Of a stretch of DNA of 64,000 nucleotides, positions 17,622 through 26,525 are shown one piece after another. A program made the position numbers and the translations under genes. Each line of letters opens with the position of its first letter. Positions within the stretch are counted from its first letter, which is position 1. Source of the DNA: Gammaproteobacteria bacterium. Its GTDB lineage: Bacteria > Gemmatimonadota > Gemmatimonadetes > Longimicrobiales > Gaopeijiaceae. The notes below the pieces were generated by a model. It saw only the letters and a program-made list of their open reading frames with translations, searched no databases and was not told the origin of the DNA. The DNA is taken from the NCBI GenBank assembly GCA_028821195.1, contig JAPPHB010000132.1, positions 99,508 through 163,507 of the forward strand, read 5' to 3'.

Positions 17622-18548
17622 ATGCGCGAATACGGCGGCGCCGGCGGTAACGGACTGCGGACGCAGTTCCTTCTGGCGGCCGCCTGCCTGCTTGCCGGCC
17701 TGTTCTTCTACCTGATTCCCACGGGGCCCCAGCAGAATATCGCGTCCGGCATTCGCCTGACCCTGCTCCGCCCGTTCGTGGACATCCGCAGCGCACTGTC
17801 CGCGGCCCGGTCTATGGGCCGCGAAGCGGACATGCTCCGCGCCCAGGTGGACTCCCTGCGCGCCTGGGTTGCCAACAATGCGCCGGCGATAGAGGAGAAC
17901 CGGCGCCTTCGAGTCCTGATCGGACTGGCGCCGCTGGTGGAACGGTCGTATCGCGCGGTGAGCGTGCATCGCCCGGGGAACCTGGGTTCTCAGAGCACGG
18001 TCGTGCTCGACCTCGGCCATGAGCAGGGTGTCCATGGGTTGTCCCCGATCATTACGGCCGATGGGCTCGCCGGCAGGGTTCTCGAAGCCCACCCCTCGCT
18101 TTCGATCGGCATGGACTGGTCGCACCCGGACTTCCGGGCCTCCGTCATGTCGGAGGACGGTGAGCTTTATGGCATTGTCGGCCCGGAACCGGCCGCGTTC
18201 GGGGGAGCCGAGCGGCTCATTCTGACCGGCATCCCGTACTTCAACGTCCTGGAGGACGGCACGCTGATGGTTACCAGCGGCCGAGGCGGCGTCTATCCGC
18301 GCGGCGTGCCCGTGGGCCGGATCGGAGGGTTGGCCGAGGTCGAAGAAGGATGGCACCGGAGTTACTGGGTGTACCCAACGGTGCATCCCGCTTCCGTCAC
18401 GCACGCGCTGGTCGGGGTTGCAGATACGGCCGGACCGGGGGAGGAAGCGGACCTGTCCAGCCTGTTCCCGCGAGCAGCGTCGCCGATCCCGGACTCCGCT
18501 CGACAAGCCGGGCCGCGTGGCGCGCCCGGTGCCGATGGCCGTGGTTGA
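17622..18548 (+). CDS. mreC: Rod shape-determining protein MreC
   Basis: 308 residues from the ATG at 17622 (a GTG at 17613 is an alternative). One N-terminal transmembrane helix (about residues 15-35), a short coiled coil (about 60-100), then the periplasmic beta-barrel region (QSTVVLDLGHEQGV, TADGLAGRV) typical of MreC. It scaffolds PBP2-RodA with MreB. The C-terminus is longer and more Pro/Ala-rich than usual and overlaps mreD by 14 bases. Confidence 0.93.
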   Translation: MREYGGAGGNGLRTQFLLAAACLLAGLFFYLIPTGPQQNIASGIRLTLLRPFVDIRSALSAARSMGREADMLRAQVDSLRAWVANNAPAIEENRRLRVLIGLAPLVERSYRAVSVHRPGNLGSQSTVVLDLGHEQGVHGLSPIITADGLAGRVLEAHPSLSIGMDWSHPDFRASVMSEDGELYGIVGPEPAAFGGAERLILTGIPYFNVLEDGTLMVTSGRGGVYPRGVPVGRIGGLAEVEEGWHRSYWVYPTVHPASVTHALVGVADTAGPGEEADLSSLFPRAASPIPDSARQAGPRGAPGADGRG

Positions 18549-19065
18549 CCATCCGCTCCCCGGCTCCCCCCGGCTGGGAATCGGGCCGGGCGTGGTCGTT
18601 GCGGTCACCCTGATTCTGGTCTTCTTCCACTTCGTTCTGAGGCTCGGCCTGGGGATGGGTGCCGAAGCTCCCGATCTCCTGACCGTCGCGCTCCTGTTCC
18701 ACGTTCGCAGGGTCCGTTTCGGGACTGCGGCATGCGTCGGCTTCACCCTGGGCATGCTGGAAGACGCGTTCGCGCTCGTAGCTTTTGGCGCGAACACCGT
18801 GGCGATGACCGTGGTGGGCATTCTGGGAGTGCAGACCAGGGCATTCTTCGTACCCACCACCTCGCTTTCCTTTCACATCATCTATTTTTTCACCGGCAAG
18901 TGGCTGCGTGACTTCATCCACTGGATCCTGCAGCAGGCCGCCGGCGTCACGAGCGGGTTCCTCGAACCGATGATTCTCACTGCGGTTCCGGCCGCGCTCT
19001 ATGCCGCTCTGGTGGGCGTGCTCGTCGTGAAGCTCATCGGTCCCTTCAGCGAGGGCGAGTCATGA
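18535..19065 (+). CDS. mreD: Rod shape-determining protein MreD
   Basis: 176 residues from the ATG at 18535. Hydrophobic segments at about 20-42, 48-65, 68-95, 100-120 and 145-168 fit a five-to-six-helix integral membrane protein; the GMLEDAF motif is characteristic of MreD. It overlaps mreC at its start and mrdA by four bases (ATGA) at its end. The frame is open further upstream, but that part is the mreC C-terminus in another frame. Confidence 0.88.
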   Translation: MAVVDHPLPGSPRLGIGPGVVVAVTLILVFFHFVLRLGLGMGAEAPDLLTVALLFHVRRVRFGTAACVGFTLGMLEDAFALVAFGANTVAMTVVGILGVQTRAFFVPTTSLSFHIIYFFTGKWLRDFIHWILQQAAGVTSGFLEPMILTAVPAALYAALVGVLVVKLIGPFSEGES

Positions 19066-20906
19066 ATCAGTTCCAGGTTCCCGGTCCGGAGGCGTCGCAG
19101 CGCGCCCGCATCGCCGTCGTCGGGCTTATAGCGCTCTTCGTGGTCCTCACCGTCGCCTTCTTCCGCCTCCAGGTGCTCGAGGCCAACACATACGAGCTTC
19201 GCTCGGAGTCGAACCGGCTGCGGCCGTTTCCCATTGAAGCTCCCCGCGGCGCCGTTTTCGATCGTAGCGGGCGGGTCGTTGCGGGCAGCGTCCCGGGCTA
19301 TTCGCTGCACGTGTTCCCTTCCTCTGCTTCCGGGGTCATGGAGACCACGCTCGAGCGCCTGCAATCGTATGTCGATCTGGACGATGCGAGGATCGAACTG
19401 CTGCTCGAACGCGCCCGCCGCGAACCCTATCAGCCGCTCCTGGTGGAGGGCGACGCCGATTTCGATCTCGTCTCCACGCTCGAGGAGCACCGCGCGGAGC
19501 TGCCGAACGTGGTGGTCCGGATGGATCCGAAGCGCCAGTACCAGGCTGCGCGCGCGATCTCCCACCTAATGGGGTATGTAGGCGAGGTCACGGCGGAGGA
19601 ATTGGAGCAGGAACGGTATTCGGAGTACTCGAGCGGGATGACGGTGGGCAAGGAGGGGGTGGAGCGGCAGTATGAAGCCCGGCTTCAGGGGAAGCGGGGC
19701 CTGCGCTATTCGGAGGTGGACGCGCTGGGCCGGGTCGTGAGTTCTCCGTTCGGGCAGGTCGTGCAGGCGCCCGAGCCCGGGGTGGACATGCAACTGAATC
19801 TCGACCTTGATCTGATGGAGTGGATCCATCACATCTTTCCCGACTCCATGCGCGGCGCGGTAGTGGTGCTGAACGTCGAAGACGGTGGCGTGCTCGCGCT
19901 GTATTCGGCCCCGACCTTCGATCCCAACAGCTTCGTGGGGGGGATCGAGCCCGACGAGTGGGCGTCCCTCAACAGCGACGTGGACCAGCCGCTCTTCAAT
20001 CGCGCAGTCGTGGGACGCTACGCCCCCGGGTCCACGTGGAAGCTCGCGGTCGCGGCCATCGGTCTGCAGCTCGGCCTGGTGGAGGCGCACGAACACATGT
20101 CGCGGGGGTGCACGGGAGGGATGTTCGTAGGCAACCGCCTGTTCCGCTGCTGGCACGAAACCGGTCACGGGTCTCTCGATCTCGTGGAGGCGATCCAGCA
20201 CTCCTGCAACGTCTACTTCTACCAGTTGGGCCTCAGGATCGGGTTGGAGCGTCTTCTGGCCAACGCGAACGAAATGGGCTTCGCGCGGCAGTGCGGCATC
20301 GACCTGCCCCGCGAATCGCCGGGGGTGTTTCCGAGCGATCTGGGCTTCTGGGAGGAGCGGTTCGGGTATCGCGCGCGGGAAACGGAGGTATTGTCGCTCG
20401 CGATCGGGCAGGGCCCCAACGACCAGACTCCCATTGGGATCGCCCAGTTCTACCTCGCCATGGCCCGGGGCGGGCAGGCTCCGGCCCCACGCATCCTGCA
20501 GGGGGAGGAGGCGGGCGACACCTGGGACATCGGGATTTCACCGGAGCACGGCGAGATTCTGATGGAAGGGCTCAGGCGGGTCTTCATGCCGGGCGGCACT
20601 GCGCACATGTCGTCGGTCGAGCACTGGGAACTCATGGGCAAGTCGGGCACCGCCCAGAATGCACAGGATCCGGACCGCAGCCACGCGTGGTTCGCGGCAA
20701 TGGCGGGGCCCCGGGGCGGACAGCCGGAGATCATCGTGGTCGCGCTGGTGGAGCTCGGAGAAAGCGGATCCATCGTGGCCGCGCCCCTCGCCGCCAAGTC
20801 CGCGGACTACTTCCTGCGCAAGCGCTACGGCATCCCCACCGACACCATACAGACGCTTGGCGAACACCTCCTGACGGGCACGCCTGCTCCGTGGGCAATC
20901 TGGTGA
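19062..20906 (+). CDS. mrdA: Penicillin-binding protein 2 (elongasome transpeptidase)
   Basis: 614 residues. Single N-terminal membrane anchor (about 18-40), a PBP dimerisation/pedestal domain starting with APRGAVFDRSGRVVA, and a transpeptidase domain with the three serine-active-site motifs: STWK (Ser324-Lys327), SCN (381-383) and KSGTAQ (from Lys527). It crosslinks new peptidoglycan in the periplasm during lateral growth, working with RodA. The start overlaps mreD by four bases, and rodA follows 28 bases later. Confidence 0.96.
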   Translation: MNQFQVPGPEASQRARIAVVGLIALFVVLTVAFFRLQVLEANTYELRSESNRLRPFPIEAPRGAVFDRSGRVVAGSVPGYSLHVFPSSASGVMETTLERLQSYVDLDDARIELLLERARREPYQPLLVEGDADFDLVSTLEEHRAELPNVVVRMDPKRQYQAARAISHLMGYVGEVTAEELEQERYSEYSSGMTVGKEGVERQYEARLQGKRGLRYSEVDALGRVVSSPFGQVVQAPEPGVDMQLNLDLDLMEWIHHIFPDSMRGAVVVLNVEDGGVLALYSAPTFDPNSFVGGIEPDEWASLNSDVDQPLFNRAVVGRYAPGSTWKLAVAAIGLQLGLVEAHEHMSRGCTGGMFVGNRLFRCWHETGHGSLDLVEAIQHSCNVYFYQLGLRIGLERLLANANEMGFARQCGIDLPRESPGVFPSDLGFWEERFGYRARETEVLSLAIGQGPNDQTPIGIAQFYLAMARGGQAPAPRILQGEEAGDTWDIGISPEHGEILMEGLRRVFMPGGTAHMSSVEHWELMGKSGTAQNAQDPDRSHAWFAAMAGPRGGQPEIIVVALVELGESGSIVAAPLAAKSADYFLRKRYGIPTDTIQTLGEHLLTGTPAPWAIW

Positions 20907-20934
20907 CTTCCTCCGACGCCGTGGAACCTGCCCG

Positions 20935-22191
20935 ATGAAGGCCCTGTTCTCGCGGTGGGCCCTGGACAGTGGCCTCATCCTTGCCCTGCTCGCGCTCTCC
21001 GCCTTCGGCGTGGCGATGATCTATTCGACCGGCCAGCTGAACGTGCCCAGCCCCGTCGTCGAAGGCGTGTGGATCCGGCAGCTGGCATGGTTCGCGTTCG
21101 GGCTGACGGCCTTCACCGTCATCAGCCGGATCTCGAGCAACTGGATCGAGTGGGCTTCGGTGCCCGCCTATGTGCTGGCGGTAGTGTTGCTGGCCGTCAC
21201 GCTGGTCGTGGGTACCGGCCGTGGCACCGCGGCCGGGGTGACCAGCTTCCTCCAGTTCGGCGGCTTTCAGTTCCAGCCGGCGGAAGTCGCCAAGATTGCG
21301 ACCATCCTGGCGCTGGCGCGCCTCATGGCTTCACGCCTGGAAGCGCCCGGACATGGTTCCCGGCGACCGTGGCAGCTGACCGATGTCATCGGGCCGTGCG
21401 CGCTGGTGGGGCTCCCTCTTGTCCTGGTGCTGCTACAGCCGGATCTGGGCACCGCGATGGCCTTCGTGGGCATCCTGATGGCGGTGCTCTTCTGGTCGGG
21501 AATCCCGCTGACCTACCTGTTCCTGCTGGTGAGCCCCGCCATCGCGCTGGTCGTCTCCTTCAACACCTGGCTGTTCTCGGCGTACATGGTGGCGCTGATC
21601 GGGCTCCTCTATCTGCGCCGCTCCCGCCTCTACACCTTCGAGTACGTGGCGGTGCTCGTGTTCAATCTGGCCGTGGGCACGGTCGCCCGGCTCCTCTGGG
21701 ATTCCCTGGCACCCTACCAGCAGAACCGGGTGCTGGTGTTTCTCGATCCTGGCCTCGACCCGCAGCAGGCGGGTTACCACCTCGTCCAGTCGAAGGTTGC
21801 CATTGGTAGCGGTGGATTGACCGGCAAGGGGTTTACGCTGGGCACCCAGAAGCGGTTCAACTTCCTGCCCGAGCAGCACACCGATTTCATCTTCGCGGTG
21901 ATCGGGGAAGAGTTCGGTTTCGTGGGCACGCTGCTGGTTCTTTCCGGCTTCGCCTATGTTCTGTTCCGGCTCATCCGCATGGCGACCGGAACCGGCAGTC
22001 ACTTTTCAAGCTTCGTGCTCTTCGGTATCTTCGGCGCCTGGATTACCCACGTCTTCGTAAATACCGGAATGACCGTCGGGCTGGTGCCGGTGACCGGCAT
22101 TCCCCTTCCGTTCATCAGCTACGGGGGCTCCTTTCTGCTGATGTGCTGGGTGGCTGCGGCGCTCGCCGTGCGCGTCGCCCGGCAGAACTGA
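20935..22191 (+). CDS. rodA: SEDS peptidoglycan glycosyltransferase RodA
   Basis: 418 residues with about ten transmembrane helices. It polymerises lipid II into glycan strands as the partner of PBP2. Family motifs are clear: the QPAEVAKI segment, LLQPDLGTAM, the large loop with HTDFIFAVIGEEFG, and a terminal PLPFISYGGSFLL. It is the last gene of the elongasome run; accD follows after 7 bases and may be co-transcribed. Confidence 0.97.
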   Translation: MKALFSRWALDSGLILALLALSAFGVAMIYSTGQLNVPSPVVEGVWIRQLAWFAFGLTAFTVISRISSNWIEWASVPAYVLAVVLLAVTLVVGTGRGTAAGVTSFLQFGGFQFQPAEVAKIATILALARLMASRLEAPGHGSRRPWQLTDVIGPCALVGLPLVLVLLQPDLGTAMAFVGILMAVLFWSGIPLTYLFLLVSPAIALVVSFNTWLFSAYMVALIGLLYLRRSRLYTFEYVAVLVFNLAVGTVARLLWDSLAPYQQNRVLVFLDPGLDPQQAGYHLVQSKVAIGSGGLTGKGFTLGTQKRFNFLPEQHTDFIFAVIGEEFGFVGTLLVLSGFAYVLFRLIRMATGTGSHFSSFVLFGIFGAWITHVFVNTGMTVGLVPVTGIPLPFISYGGSFLLMCWVAAALAVRVARQN

Positions 22192-22198
22192 ACAAGCC

Positions 22199-23056
22199 AT
22201 GGCCTGGTTCAACAAGCCCAAGAAGCCTTTGCGCGCCCAGGATCGTCGGGATGTTCCGAGCGACGTCTTCAGGAAGTGCCCGGGCTGCGGCGCCATCGTA
22301 TACCGGGAAAAACTCACGCAGAACCTCTCCGTGTGTCCGGAGTGCGGGTTCCACTTCAGATTCGAGGCCTCCGACTATCTGCGTCTGCTGATGGACGAAG
22401 GTTCCTTCAGCGAGGAGTACGCGGGCCTGGCCAGCGCCGACCCCCTGGGCTTCGTCGACTCGAAGCCCTACACCGCCCGGGTGCAGGTGGCCGAGCAGCG
22501 TGCCGGACGACCGGAAGCCATGGTGGTGGGTTCGGGCAAGCTGGACGGCATCCCGGTGTCGCTGGCGGTGATGGACTTTTCCTTCATCGGAGGATCGATG
22601 GGATCGGTGGTGGGGGAGAAGCTGGCCCGAATCATCGACAGGTCGCTGCGTGAGAGTATCCCGCTTGTCGTCGTGAGCGCCTCCGGCGGAGCCCGCATGC
22701 AGGAGGGGATTCTGTCGCTGATGCAGATGGCGAAGACGGCAACATTGCTGGCGAGGCTGCACGAGGCCGGCCTGCCCCACATATCCATCCTCACCAACCC
22801 GACAGCGGGCGGGGTCACCGCGTCCTACGCCATGCTGGGCGACGTCAACCTCGCGGAGCCAGACGCCTTCATCGGGTTTGCCGGGCCCCGCGTGATCGAG
22901 GAGACGATCCGGCAGGAGCTTCCGGACGGGTTTCAGCGATCCGAGTTCCTTCTCGAGCACGGCATGCTCGACTGCGTGGTGCCGCGCAGCGAATTGAAGG
23001 CCACCGTGGCACTTCTGCTGCGGCACATGTGGGCGGGGTGGAAGCCCCAGGGCTGA
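22199..23056 (+). CDS. accD: Acetyl-CoA carboxylase carboxyltransferase subunit beta
   Basis: 285 residues. The N-terminal four-cysteine zinc ribbon (CPGC and CPEC, residues 27-49) and the crotonase-like carboxyltransferase core (SASGGARMQEGILSLMQMAK, NPTAGGVTASYA) are intact. With AccA it transfers carboxyl from biotin to acetyl-CoA, making malonyl-CoA for fatty acid synthesis. accA is not in the window. folC follows, an order seen in several phyla. Confidence 0.97.
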   Translation: MAWFNKPKKPLRAQDRRDVPSDVFRKCPGCGAIVYREKLTQNLSVCPECGFHFRFEASDYLRLLMDEGSFSEEYAGLASADPLGFVDSKPYTARVQVAEQRAGRPEAMVVGSGKLDGIPVSLAVMDFSFIGGSMGSVVGEKLARIIDRSLRESIPLVVVSASGGARMQEGILSLMQMAKTATLLARLHEAGLPHISILTNPTAGGVTASYAMLGDVNLAEPDAFIGFAGPRVIEETIRQELPDGFQRSEFLLEHGMLDCVVPRSELKATVALLLRHMWAGWKPQG

Positions 23057-23097
23057 AGCTCTCCGGCGCCGCTCCACAAGCGCTGGAGAATACGGCG

Positions 23098-24402
23098 GTG
23101 AAGGCCGGGGCGCCCGCGATGCACGAACTGTTTCCGCGGCTGGGGCATGGCGTCCAGTGGGGTCTCGAACGAACCCGGTCGCTGCTCGCGACCCTGGGGC
23201 AGCCACAGCTCGCCTGCCCGTCGATCCACATCGGCGGGACCAACGGGAAGGGGTCGGTGGCGGCGATGTGCGCCGGAGTACTGAGGGAGGACGGCCTGCG
23301 CACCGGGCTCTACACATCGCCCCACCTGTGCGATTTCCGTGAGCGCATCCAGGTCGACGGCCGTCCGGTCGAACACGAGACCATGACGCGGGTGGCGGCC
23401 GACCTGCATGGCGCCGTGGACCGGATCGAGCCCACCTTCTTCGAAGCGACCACCGCCCTGGCGTTCGGGGTCTTCGCCGACCGGGAAGTCGACATCGCCG
23501 TGGTAGAGGTCGGGCTGGGCGGCCGTCTCGACGCGACCAACGTGATCGTCCCGCTGGTGACCTGCATCACCAACGTCTCGCTCGACCACGCGGACTACCT
23601 GGGCCCCACGGTGGAGGACATTGCCCGCGAGAAGGCCGGGATCATCAAGCCAGGCATTCCCATCCACACGAGCGAGACGGGCGGGCCCGTGCTGCGAATC
23701 CTGAGGGATCGGGCAACACGCGCCGAGGCTCCCTTCTTCATGCTCGATCCACTCAGGGACCTGCGGGACCTGGAGCTCTCGAGGGCGCGCACGAGCTTTC
23801 GCATGTCGTCCGACGCCTGGGGTGACCTCGAACTCTCGGTGCCGTTGGCGGGAAGGCACCAGGCGACCAACGCGGCGCTGGCGGCGAGGGCGCTCGAATC
23901 GCTTCCGGAGAAACTCCGGCCCGCTCGACGCGCCGTCGTGCGGGGCCTGGCGGGGGTGAGTTGGCCGGGCCGGGTACAACTGTTGCGGCAGAGCGGTGTA
24001 ACCTGGGTTTTCGACGTGGCTCACAACGTCGCCGGAATGGAGACGCTCGCCACCACCCTGCGGTCACTCGGTCTTGCGCGGCCGATCGTGGTTCTCGCGG
24101 GCATCCTGGGGGACAAGGACTGGGGTGGCATGCTTCCGGGTCTGCTCGCGATCGCCGACGCGGCGGTCCTGACCCAGCCGCCGTCCGCGCCCGGCGAGCG
24201 GAGGTGGAACCCCGGGGAGGTGGCCGCCGCGCTCGCATCGCGGTTCACGCTCGAGGTGGAGGCGGACTTCGGCAGCGCTCTGGCCAGAGTGGCTGAACGG
24301 GCGGAGGGCGGCACGGCGGTGGTCACGGGGTCCTGCCACACGGTCGGCAGCGCCCTCGACGAGCTTCGCATCCAGCCGTTCCCAACCCCTTTCCGGGTTT
24401 GA
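23098..24402 (+). CDS. folC: Folylpolyglutamate synthase / dihydrofolate synthase
   Basis: 434 residues from the GTG at 23098, chosen for the GGAGA 8 bases upstream; a GTG at 23029 (overlapping accD) and an ATG at 23119 are alternatives. Mur-ligase-like fold with P-loop HIGGTNGKGSVAA, the LYTSPHL motif, VGLGGRLDATN and the DVAHN motif of the C-terminal domain. It adds glutamate to dihydropteroate and folates. Its TGA stop lies inside the predicted hisS promoter. Confidence 0.94.
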   Translation: MKAGAPAMHELFPRLGHGVQWGLERTRSLLATLGQPQLACPSIHIGGTNGKGSVAAMCAGVLREDGLRTGLYTSPHLCDFRERIQVDGRPVEHETMTRVAADLHGAVDRIEPTFFEATTALAFGVFADREVDIAVVEVGLGGRLDATNVIVPLVTCITNVSLDHADYLGPTVEDIAREKAGIIKPGIPIHTSETGGPVLRILRDRATRAEAPFFMLDPLRDLRDLELSRARTSFRMSSDAWGDLELSVPLAGRHQATNAALAARALESLPEKLRPARRAVVRGLAGVSWPGRVQLLRQSGVTWVFDVAHNVAGMETLATTLRSLGLARPIVVLAGILGDKDWGGMLPGLLAIADAAVLTQPPSAPGERRWNPGEVAAALASRFTLEVEADFGSALARVAERAEGGTAVVTGSCHTVGSALDELRIQPFPTPFRV

Positions 24403-24426
24403 CGCGTCGAGCGAAGCGCATAGATT
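24399..24426 (+). promoter_or_regulatory. Predicted promoter of a leaderless hisS transcript
   Basis: TTGACG (24399-24404) and TAGATT (24421-24426) are separated by 16 bases and match the -35 and -10 consensus at five and four of six positions. Only 7 bases (CGCCGCC) separate the -10 from the hisS ATG at 24434, so transcription would begin at or next to the start codon. No Shine-Dalgarno sequence is present, consistent with a leaderless mRNA. Confidence 0.6.
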
Positions 24427-24433
24427 CGCCGCC

Positions 24434-25738
24434 ATGCCAAAAGGGAAAGCCTTCCCCAGACTTCCGGGCTTTCGGGACTTCGCCCCGGAGGCCCTGGCCG
24501 AGCGGGAGCACGTGTTCAGAAGCTGGCGCGGCATGGCGCGTCGCTACGGTTTCCAGGAATACGACGGTCCCCCGCTGGAACCGCTGGAACTCTACCGGGA
24601 AAAGAGCGGCGACGAAATCGTCGGGCAGCTGTACGCATTCGTCGACAAGGGTGGGCGCGAGGTATCGCTGCGCCCTGAAATGACGCCGTCACTGGCGCGC
24701 ATGCTTGGCGAACGGAGCCGGGCCATGCCGAAGCCCATACGCTGGTTTTCGATCCCGCAGCTCTTTCGCTACGAGCGACAGCAGCGGGGGCGTCTGCGGG
24801 AGCACTTCCAGTGGAACGTCGACATCCTCGGCGAGGCCGGCACGGGCGCGGACGCGGAAGTTCTGGCGGTGGCGGTCGACGCCCTGCGGGCGCTGGGTCT
24901 TGGACCGGACGACTTCCTGGCCCGGGTCTCGGATCGCCGCCTGCTGTCTGCGATTCTCGACGCGCTGGGCGTGCCGGGAGACCGGATCGCGGCAACCTAT
25001 GTCCACATAGACAAGTACGAACGGGTGGGCCCGGATCTGACGCGCGCCCGGCTGCACGAATCCGCCGGGCTGGCCCCCCGGGCCGTGGATTCACTTCTGG
25101 AGATCCTGGACGGTTCCGGGCTGGACGTGGTCGAAGACCTGCTTGGCGAGCGCGATGCCGTGGGCGCCAGCCTCGCCGAACTGCATCGCTACCAGGCGGA
25201 CCTGACGGCGATGGGGCTCGGTCCTTTCCTTCGCTTCGACCTGCGCATCGTGCGCGGGCTGGCGTACTACACCGGCATCGTCTTCGAGCTCTTCGATCGC
25301 AGGGGCGAAATGCGCGCCATCTGCGGGGGAGGCCGCTACGACCAGCTGCTCGAGCGGGTCGGCGGCGAACCTCTTGCGGCGGTGGGGTTCGGAATGGGGG
25401 ATGTGGTGCTCACCGAATTGCTGCGCGATCGGGGACTGCTCCCGCGGTCGGCCCCCGCGATGGACTGGTTCGTCGCCAGCGTGTCGCCGGCCCAGCGTCT
25501 GCTGGGACGGGAAATCGCCCATGCCCTGCGGGAGGCGGGTTCCACCGTCTCCTATGCCCTGGAGCAACGTCCCGTGCGCAAGCAGCTGGCCATGGCCGCC
25601 CGCCAGGGAGCCCGCAGGGTCATACTTCTGGGGCCGGAGGAGACGGCGAGAGGGGTGGCGGTGATCCGCGACATGGCGCAAGGCAGCCAGCAGGAAGTCT
25701 CGCTGGCCGACCTGCGCCGGGGCAGGCCGACGCCATGA
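24434..25738 (+). CDS. hisS: Histidyl-tRNA synthetase
   Basis: 434 residues, class II synthetase. Motif 2 (FRYERQQRGRLREHFQWNVD), the histidine-specific RGLAYYTGIVFELF motif and GGGRYDQLLERVGG are present. A C-terminal anticodon-binding domain from about residue 335 (DWFVASVSPAQRLLGREIAH to VILLGPEE) favours a true HisRS over the HisZ regulatory paralogue, which usually lacks that domain. The RPEMTPSLAR loop is somewhat HisZ-like, so a small doubt remains. It ends in an ATGA overlap with a lipoprotein gene. Confidence 0.88.
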   Translation: MPKGKAFPRLPGFRDFAPEALAEREHVFRSWRGMARRYGFQEYDGPPLEPLELYREKSGDEIVGQLYAFVDKGGREVSLRPEMTPSLARMLGERSRAMPKPIRWFSIPQLFRYERQQRGRLREHFQWNVDILGEAGTGADAEVLAVAVDALRALGLGPDDFLARVSDRRLLSAILDALGVPGDRIAATYVHIDKYERVGPDLTRARLHESAGLAPRAVDSLLEILDGSGLDVVEDLLGERDAVGASLAELHRYQADLTAMGLGPFLRFDLRIVRGLAYYTGIVFELFDRRGEMRAICGGGRYDQLLERVGGEPLAAVGFGMGDVVLTELLRDRGLLPRSAPAMDWFVASVSPAQRLLGREIAHALREAGSTVSYALEQRPVRKQLAMAARQGARRVILLGPEETARGVAVIRDMAQGSQQEVSLADLRRGRPTP

Positions 25739-26241
25739 CCTCTCGCCGGGCAGGCCGGCAACAGCCGCGGGCTCTCGTCTGGGCTGCCGCGTGCCTGTGC
25801 GCGGGAGCCTGTTCTCCCGACCGCCCACCCGACGCGAGGGAGGGCGCGGCGCCCGCTCCGGCATCCCCGGCAGCGCGTTCGTCCTTCGGCGCCGACGATG
25901 CCGAGGCGATTCCTCTCGTCCTCTTCGATGAGGTACCGGATCCGGTTCTGGAACGCCGCCTTACCCTTCATCTGCTCGCCCAGGAGCCCGGCGGGCGCGC
26001 GGAATTCAGCCGAACCCTGCGGGAGCTGCTGCCCGAACGCGCCGCCCGCGATTCGGCTCTGGTCGCGATTCGCGCGATCGTCTACCATGCGGCGGTGCCG
26101 TCGGGAGCCAGTGAAGGGGATCTGGTGCCCGTGGCCTGGGGCGAATGGATTCCTCTGGAGGGCTGGTTCGGCGCGGTCGGAACGGGGCGGGGTACCGGCC
26201 ACCGCGTCTACTTCTATCACGGAATGCCCCCGGAATGGTAG
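25735..26241 (+). CDS. Predicted lipoprotein of unknown function
   Basis: 168 residues, starting inside the hisS stop codon (ATGA). The basic N-terminus and hydrophobic stretch end in CAGAC, giving a likely lipidated Cys26, followed by an Ala/Pro-rich linker. The folded part (about 60-168) is acidic and contains a helical VLERRLTLHLLAQEP stretch and an aromatic C-terminus (VYFYHGMPPEW). I recognise no family. Its place between two aminoacyl-tRNA synthetase genes gives no functional clue. Confidence 0.65.
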   Translation: MTSRRAGRQQPRALVWAAACLCAGACSPDRPPDAREGAAPAPASPAARSSFGADDAEAIPLVLFDEVPDPVLERRLTLHLLAQEPGGRAEFSRTLRELLPERAARDSALVAIRAIVYHAAVPSGASEGDLVPVAWGEWIPLEGWFGAVGTGRGTGHRVYFYHGMPPEW

Positions 26242-26525
26242 CCGACGGCAACAAGGGGGTGCGCCGGGACATGGCCCGCGCCGTGCGCCGGCTCAATATC
26301 CTCGAGTTCTTCATTCTGGCCGCGGCCGCAGCCTTGTCCCTTGGCGGGGGCGCACTGGTGGCGCTGCTCCTGAACGAGTTGACGGGCGCGCCCTTCCGGA
26401 TATCGTGGTTCATCTCCTCGCTTCTGCTCTTCAGCGTTCCCGGGTTCTTCGTACTTCGCCGAGAGAGCAGACGCGACCCTTCCCGCGGCGCCGCGGGCCA
26501 CCCTCAGGACCAGACAAATGGCTGA
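26235..26525 (+). CDS. Small two-helix membrane protein
   Basis: 96 residues from the ATG at 26235, which overlaps the stop of the lipoprotein gene (an ATG at 26271 is an alternative). It has two hydrophobic segments (about residues 19-43 and 53-73) separated by a short loop, and a basic, Gln-containing tail. The last 8 bases overlap proS. No family recognised; it may simply be a co-transcribed membrane protein. Confidence 0.55.
   Translation: MVADGNKGVRRDMARAVRRLNILEFFILAAAAALSLGGGALVALLLNELTGAPFRISWFISSLLLFSVPGFFVLRRESRRDPSRGAAGHPQDQTNG

Noticed and set aside
24434..25738. HisZ (ATP phosphoribosyltransferase regulatory subunit)
   Set aside because: A C-terminal anticodon-binding domain and the RGLAYYTG histidine motif are present, favouring HisRS.
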